Below are positions 60,191 to 64,000 of a DNA stretch of 64,000 nucleotides, piece after piece. The stretch is from Methylobacterium sp. BTF04 (lineage in GTDB: Bacteria > Pseudomonadota > Alphaproteobacteria > Rhizobiales > Beijerinckiaceae): the NCBI RefSeq assembly GCF_010692745.1, contig NZ_JAAHTB010000017.1:36193-100192 (forward strand), in the 5' to 3' direction. A model generated the notes under the pieces. The model was not told the origin of the DNA. It did no database searches and saw only the letters and a program-made list of their open reading frames with translations. A program made the translations under genes and the position numbers. Position 1 is the first letter of the stretch. Each line of letters opens with the position of its first letter.

Positions 60191-62332
60191 TCAGGGGCGA
60201 CCGGTCTCCGTAGTCTCCACCCAGCGGCGCCACATGGCGCGAAAGGCCGCGCCGATGTCGTCGGCAAGTCCGGCGTGATCCATGAGCGGGCTCGCAATCA
60301 TGCGCTCGCGCAGCCCATGGCGGAGTGTGTTGAGCCGTTCCCAATCGTTGGCGAGATCGCTGGCCCGGTCGATGTAGTCCTCGACCGTCGCGGCGCTGAG
60401 TTCCGGAAGGCCGACATTCGTCAGCATCGAATGGCCCATGCGGGCGACGTAATGGGTCCCCGCCAGGGCGATGAACGGCACGCCCATGTAGAGCGTGTCG
60501 AGGCTCGTGGTCCCGCCATTGTAAGGAAAGGGATCGAGGGCGATGTCGATGCGGTTGTAGAGGACGTAGCGATTGGCCGGCGCGCGCGGCTCGAGAAGGG
60601 TGCGGTCGAGGGGGATGCCGACCCGTTCGAGGCGGGCCGCCACGTCGGCGTGAACCTCCGGATCCTCGACGTTGGCGATCTCGAGGAGAAGCCTCGCGTC
60701 GGAAACCCGATGGAGGATCCGGCCCCAGGCCGCGAGCGTCGCATCGCTCATCTTGGTGAAGCGGTTGAAGCAGCCGAAGGTGACATAGCCGTTCGTCTCC
60801 GCCGGAGGGTGGTCGGAGAGGGGCAGGTGCTTCGCCGGCGCCTGGTAGCACGCGGAGACACGCGAAAGCCGCCAGAGGGCCTCGACACTGAAATCGTCGC
60901 CGAGGCCCAAGGGCTCGGCATGCGGGTCGGTGAACCGGTAATCCATCGCGGCCATGCCGGTGGTCCCTGGAAATCCGATCCAGGCCACCTGGATCGGGGC
61001 CGGTTTGCGGGCGAACACCAGAAGGCGGTTCTGCGCGGTGTGGCCCGACAGGTCGACCAGGATGTCGATGGCATCGGCCTCGATGAGGTCGGCGGCGGCA
61101 TCGTCGTCGAGGCCGCACAGGCACCGCCACTGCGCGAAGACCGATTTCAGCCGCTCGGTGACCGCATCCTCCCGAACGGTGTTCGAGTATGCGAACGTCT
61201 CGATCTGCGCACGCTCGAAGTGTCGGAGCGCCGGCTCGAAGAAGTAATTGACCGCGTGCTCGCAGAAGTCGCCGGAGACGAAACCGATCCGGAGCCTGCG
61301 ATCGGGATCGCGGTCGTTGGCGAACGGGCGTTGGCGCAGGAGCGGATCGGCGAACCGCGCGCCGAAGGACTTGGCATCGGCGAGCTGAGCGAGGGCGGAC
61401 GAATCCGTGGCGTACATCCGCGCGAAGATGCGGTTGCTGTGAACCAGCGGGGTCGTCGGATCGAGGCTGAGCGCCGTGTCGTAGCAGGCGACGGCCTCGT
61501 CGAGACGGCCGAGATCCTTCAGCACCACCCCGAGATTGTTGTGGGCCTTGGCGTAGTCCGGCGCGAGCCGGAGGGCTTCGCCGAGATGGCCGACGGCCTG
61601 CTGCAGCAGGCCTTGCTTCTGCAGAACCACGCCGAGATTGCTATGGGCGACGAAACTCAAAGGGTCGCGTTCGAGCGCGCGCTCATAGCAGACGGCCGAT
61701 TCGTCATAGCGCTTCTGATGCGACAGCACGTTGCCGAGATTGGCGTGGAAACCGGCCGAGCTGTCGTCGAGCGAGACCGCGATGCTGAGAAGGTCGAAGG
61801 CGAGATCGAGGCGGTTGGTCATCGAAGCGATGTTGCCCGCCAGGTGGATCGCCTCGGCATGCCCCGCGTCGAGCAGCACGATCACGTCGATCAGCGCCTC
61901 GGCCTCGGTCAGCTTGCCGCCCTGGAAATGCTGGTGCGCCTCGGTGAAGAGATTGGCGACGAGGGCGGTGAGCGTGGCTTTGGTGGCCGCATCGGAGAAG
62001 CGCTTCTCGGCAAAGCGCTGCAGGATCGAGCGGGCGTCGGGCAGGCGGCCGGCGCCGAGCAAGGCCGTCGCCAGGGCCAGCCAGTAGCGCGGCTCGCCGG
62101 GATCGGCCTTGAGGGCAGCGGCGAAATGGGGAACCGCGAGGTGATCCCGCCCGGTCTGGCTGACGAGGATCCCGAGCTTGTAATGGCCCTGCGCGTGCTG
62201 GGGTTCGGCCTCGACCAGGCGGCGGTAGCGGCGCTCGGCATCCGCGAACCGCCCGCCCTGCTCGTCCGCGGCGGCCTGCTGCAGAATTTTTGCGGTCGAC
62301 GGCGCCCTGCGCTGATCCATCCTTCGGGCCAT
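60191..62332 (-). CDS. TPR-GT41 protein glycosyltransferase (FlmG/FlbA-like)
   Basis: 713 aa. About seven to nine tetratricopeptide repeats fill residues ~15-310 (for example FHANLGNVLSHQKRYDESAV and KAHNNLGVVLKDLGRLDEAV). The OGT-like GT41 catalytic region follows at ~335-713: RLRIGFVSGDFCEHAVNYF, IDILVDLSGHTAQNRL, QVAWIGFPGTTG, FGCFNRFTKMSDATLAAWG and DPFPYNGGTTSLDTLYMGVP. In Caulobacter the same architecture (FlmG) glycosylates flagellins with pseudaminic acid. Gene position beside two flagellin genes on the same strand fits that role. ATG at 62332 has GGAGA upstream; a near-CtrA box lies at 62375-62389. Confidence 0.9.
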   Translation of the reverse strand: MARRMDQRRAPSTAKILQQAAADEQGGRFADAERRYRRLVEAEPQHAQGHYKLGILVSQTGRDHLAVPHFAAALKADPGEPRYWLALATALLGAGRLPDARSILQRFAEKRFSDAATKATLTALVANLFTEAHQHFQGGKLTEAEALIDVIVLLDAGHAEAIHLAGNIASMTNRLDLAFDLLSIAVSLDDSSAGFHANLGNVLSHQKRYDESAVCYERALERDPLSFVAHSNLGVVLQKQGLLQQAVGHLGEALRLAPDYAKAHNNLGVVLKDLGRLDEAVACYDTALSLDPTTPLVHSNRIFARMYATDSSALAQLADAKSFGARFADPLLRQRPFANDRDPDRRLRIGFVSGDFCEHAVNYFFEPALRHFERAQIETFAYSNTVREDAVTERLKSVFAQWRCLCGLDDDAAADLIEADAIDILVDLSGHTAQNRLLVFARKPAPIQVAWIGFPGTTGMAAMDYRFTDPHAEPLGLGDDFSVEALWRLSRVSACYQAPAKHLPLSDHPPAETNGYVTFGCFNRFTKMSDATLAAWGRILHRVSDARLLLEIANVEDPEVHADVAARLERVGIPLDRTLLEPRAPANRYVLYNRIDIALDPFPYNGGTTSLDTLYMGVPFIALAGTHYVARMGHSMLTNVGLPELSAATVEDYIDRASDLANDWERLNTLRHGLRERMIASPLMDHAGLADDIGAAFRAMWRRWVETTETGRP

Positions 62333-62374
62333 AGGGCGTCTCCATCCTGCGGGTGAACGATCGGGCGCGCAGAG

Positions 62375-62389
62375 TTAACCGATCGTAAA
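62375..62389. promoter_or_regulatory. Near-consensus CtrA-type box before the FlmG-like gene
   Basis: TTAA-CCGATCG-TAAA matches the CtrA pattern TTAA-N7-TTAA in 7 of 8 positions, 43 nt upstream of the start. CtrA controls flagellar and cell-cycle genes in alphaproteobacteria; binding here is inferred. Confidence 0.35.
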
Positions 62390-62433
62390 CGGCCGATCCG
62401 ACCCGGAAGCCGGGTGGCGTGACGCCGGACGCG

Positions 62434-62460
62434 AAAAAGGCCGGAGCGATGACCCCGGCC
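62434..62460 (-). terminator. Rho-independent terminator of the first flagellin
   Basis: On the minus strand GGCCGG and CCGGCC (62439-62444 and 62455-62460) pair around a 10-nt loop and are followed by TTTTT (62434-62438), about 26 nt after the flagellin stop. Confidence 0.75.
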
Positions 62461-62486
62461 TCGATCGGCGTTTTGCGAAGCGGCGC

Positions 62487-63692
62487 TTAGCGGAGAAGCT
62501 GCAGCACGCCCTGCTGCGCCTGGTTGGCGAGCGAGAGAGCCGAGATACCGAGGGACTGACGGGTGGTCAGCGCCTGCGAGTTCGCGGCTTCCTCGTTGAG
62601 ATCGGCATCGGTGAGCTTGGAAGAACCGGTGTCGAGCACGTTGATGATCTTCTTGGTGAAGTCCTGCCGGTTCTGCACCACCGAAAGGTTCGAGCCGAAG
62701 GTCGATGCCTGCGAGCGCAGGGTCGAGGAGGCGTTGGTCAGCGTGGTCAACGTGCCTTTCACATCCGCATCGAGCAGGAAGCTGCCCTGCCCGTTCACGC
62801 TGGAACCGGAATCGCCGCTGATGGCGGTCAGGCTGAGGCCGATGGACGTGGCGTCGACACCCTGGATGTCGAGGTTCGAGGTGTCCTTCTCGTTGAAGGA
62901 GATGTGCAGCTTGTTGGTGCTGGCATTGCTGGAGAGCAGGTTGACGCCATTGAAGCTCGCATCCCGTGCGAGCTGGTCGATCTGGGTCAACAGGCTGTTG
63001 TACTGCGCCGCCAGGCCCGCCCGCTCCTTGACGCCGATGACGGTCAAGTCGCCGCTCTGGCCGGCGGCCGACGTGGTTCCGTACTTCGCCGCCGGCGCCG
63101 TGCCGGCCTGGAAACCAAGGGTGGTCTGGTCGGCGGTGGTGGCGAACTCGATATCGGCACTTCCGCTCACGACGATCTTCGTGCCGGTGGTGTCCTTGGT
63201 GAAAGCAGTTCCCGCGCCCTGAGCGCTGACCGCAGCGTTGAGGTTGGCGATCACGGTATCGATGGAAGCCGTCGACGCGGCCGCCGCGGTGACGGCGGTT
63301 CCGTTGACGTACAGGCTGATCGTCCCCGAGGAGGCGGTCACCGCACTCGCGAAGTTGTTCTTCGCGGTGCCGCTGGTGGTGATCTGCGTCGCGAGCGCCT
63401 GGTTCGCGGTGGATTTGGCCGAATCGACGAGCTTCTGGATCGAGGTGAGGCCCTGGTTGGCCGCCTGGATCGTCTGGACGCCGTTGGAAATTCCATCGAG
63501 CAGGCTGCCGAGGTCCGACGAGCGGTTGGACAGGCTCTGCGAGGTGAAGAAGTTGATCGGGTTGTCGAGGGCCGAGGCGACCTTCTTGCCCGTGGACAGG
63601 CGGTTCTGGGTCGTCGAGGTCAGCGCCGCCGTGTCCTGCAGCGAAAGCAGGTTCTGGCGCGTTGCGGCCGACAGCGTAACATCGGTGGACAT
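62487..63692 (-). CDS. Flagellin
   Basis: 401-aa flagellar filament subunit. Conserved N-terminal coiled D0/D1 (RQNLLSLQDTAALTSTTQNR, STGKKVASALDNPINFFTSQ) and C-terminal D1/D0 (LGISALSLANQAQQGVLQLL) flank a variable Ser/Thr/Ala/Gly-rich middle (~110-250), the usual place for O-glycosylation. ATG at 63692. The terminator lies just downstream and a second flagellin gene just upstream. It is exported by the flagellar type III apparatus; FlaF and the FlmG-like transferase are the likely partners. TTGA-N7-TTAA (63747-63761) upstream may be a CtrA site. Confidence 0.96.
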   Translation of the reverse strand: MSTDVTLSAATRQNLLSLQDTAALTSTTQNRLSTGKKVASALDNPINFFTSQSLSNRSSDLGSLLDGISNGVQTIQAANQGLTSIQKLVDSAKSTANQALATQITTSGTAKNNFASAVTASSGTISLYVNGTAVTAAAASTASIDTVIANLNAAVSAQGAGTAFTKDTTGTKIVVSGSADIEFATTADQTTLGFQAGTAPAAKYGTTSAAGQSGDLTVIGVKERAGLAAQYNSLLTQIDQLARDASFNGVNLLSSNASTNKLHISFNEKDTSNLDIQGVDATSIGLSLTAISGDSGSSVNGQGSFLLDADVKGTLTTLTNASSTLRSQASTFGSNLSVVQNRQDFTKKIINVLDTGSSKLTDADLNEEAANSQALTTRQSLGISALSLANQAQQGVLQLLR

Positions 63693-63746
63693 GAGCTAAA
63701 TCCGTCTGGCTTTGAACCACGTTAAGGTTAATAGGCCAGAACATAC

Positions 63747-63761
63747 TTGATTTTCGGTTAA
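63747..63761. promoter_or_regulatory. Near-consensus CtrA-type box before the first flagellin
   Basis: TTGA-TTTTCGG-TTAA (7 of 8 to TTAA-N7-TTAA), about 55 nt upstream of the flagellin ATG, next to a TTAAGGTTAA cluster at 63722-63731. No clear sigma28 or sigma54 promoter was recognised. Confidence 0.35.
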
Positions 63762-63843
63762 CGGGCTCAAATCGCGAGAGTTTTCGAGGCTCGGGTTTTC
63801 TTTTCCGGTTCTTCGCCCTCTCGGGGATCGCCTCCCGACAACG

Positions 63844-63871
63844 AAAAACGGCCGGAGCATTGCTCCGGCCG
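63844..63871 (-). terminator. Rho-independent terminator of the second flagellin
   Basis: Near-perfect stem CGGCCGGAGC/GCTCCGGCCG (63849-63858 with 63862-63871) and, on the minus strand, a run of five T (63844-63848). It lies about 32 nt after the second flagellin stop. Confidence 0.85.
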
Positions 63872-63902
63872 CCGTGGTTTTGCTTGGTCGGATCAGGCCG
63901 GC

Positions 63903-64000
63903 TTAGCGGAGGAGCTGGAGCACGCCCTGCTGCGCCTGGTTGGCGAGCGAGAGGGCCGAGATGCCGAGCGACTGACGGGTGGTCAGCGCCTGCGAGTTCG
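63903..64000 (-). CDS. Second flagellin, C-terminal end only
   Basis: The last 32 codons of a flagellin gene that runs out of the window. The visible protein end (NSQALTTRQSLGISALSLAN, then QAQQGVLQLLR) is identical to that of the first flagellin, with a few silent base differences. TAA at 63903-63905. This makes a tandem flagellin pair on the minus strand, each with its own terminator. Confidence 0.9.
   Translation of the reverse strand, partial: NSQALTTRQSLGISALSLANQAQQGVLQLLR

Overview
The window is high-GC DNA from an alphaproteobacterium, most likely Hyphomicrobiales and probably a Methylobacterium/Methylorubrum-type organism. This rests on the block nuoA-N/birA/rnj/mce/DUF1467/proS/lolC/lolD/dnaE, the methylmalonyl-CoA epimerase, DUF1150 and DUF1467 proteins, FlaF-type flagellar control, a FlmG-like flagellin glycosyltransferase and GAAC-N7-GAAC LexA boxes. 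It reads as chromosome, not plasmid or phage. I see no rRNA, tRNA or CRISPR array.

Layout. 1-4.85 kb (+): the end of a peptide ABC transporter, an amidase, a polysaccharide deacetylase-like protein, a PIG-L deacetylase and a glycosyltransferase. 4.85-6.94 kb: a small accessory patch with a decayed IS3-family element, an orphan 263-aa protein and gene-poor DNA. 6.9-20.5 kb: mostly minus-strand housekeeping genes (parC, recO, dnaE, lolD-lolC, proS, DUF1467, mce), with a lipoprotein, a ChaC-like enzyme and a yefM-yoeB toxin-antitoxin pair. 20.5-38.8 kb (-): a long nuoABCDEFGHIJKLMN-birA-rnj run ending at a clear intrinsic terminator, with an extra small secreted-protein gene coupled to nuoD. 39.2-42.9 kb (+): a glycosyltransferase and a debranching-type glucosidase. 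43.0-46.9 kb: infC, a second family 4 glycosyltransferase, a hydrolase, DUF1150 and Hsp20. 47.4-52.4 kb (+): an exbB-exbD-tonB operon with a leader gene, a phosphoesterase, small secreted or membrane proteins and flaF. 52.4-64 kb: a surface-sugar and flagellin locus with an SDR, a TPP enzyme, a NeuB-family synthase, two methyltransferases, RfbH/E1, a TPR-GT41 transferase and two tandem flagellins, the second cut by the window end.

How the parts fit. Complex I carries NADH oxidation, and birA and rnj ride at the end of its transcript. ExbB-ExbD-TonB powers outer-membrane uptake, and LolCD exports lipoproteins. In the last 12 kb, FlaF, a nonulosonic-acid-type synthase, a FlmG-like protein glycosyltransferase and flagellins suggest that flagellin is secreted and glycosylated. 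RfbH/E1 plus a TPP enzyme plus an SDR resembles the logic of branched-chain 3,6-dideoxyhexose (yersiniose-type) synthesis.

The best leads are: (i) a 34-codon single-span membrane protein gene (15079-15183) with its own promoter and a perfect LexA box, just upstream of dnaE and reminiscent of the Caulobacter SOS division inhibitor SidA; (ii) a second LexA box in front of parC; (iii) a ~150-nt candidate small RNA (19527-19676) with a good sigma70 promoter and a textbook terminator; (iv) the sugar/flagellin locus; (v) an ATT start codon for infC.
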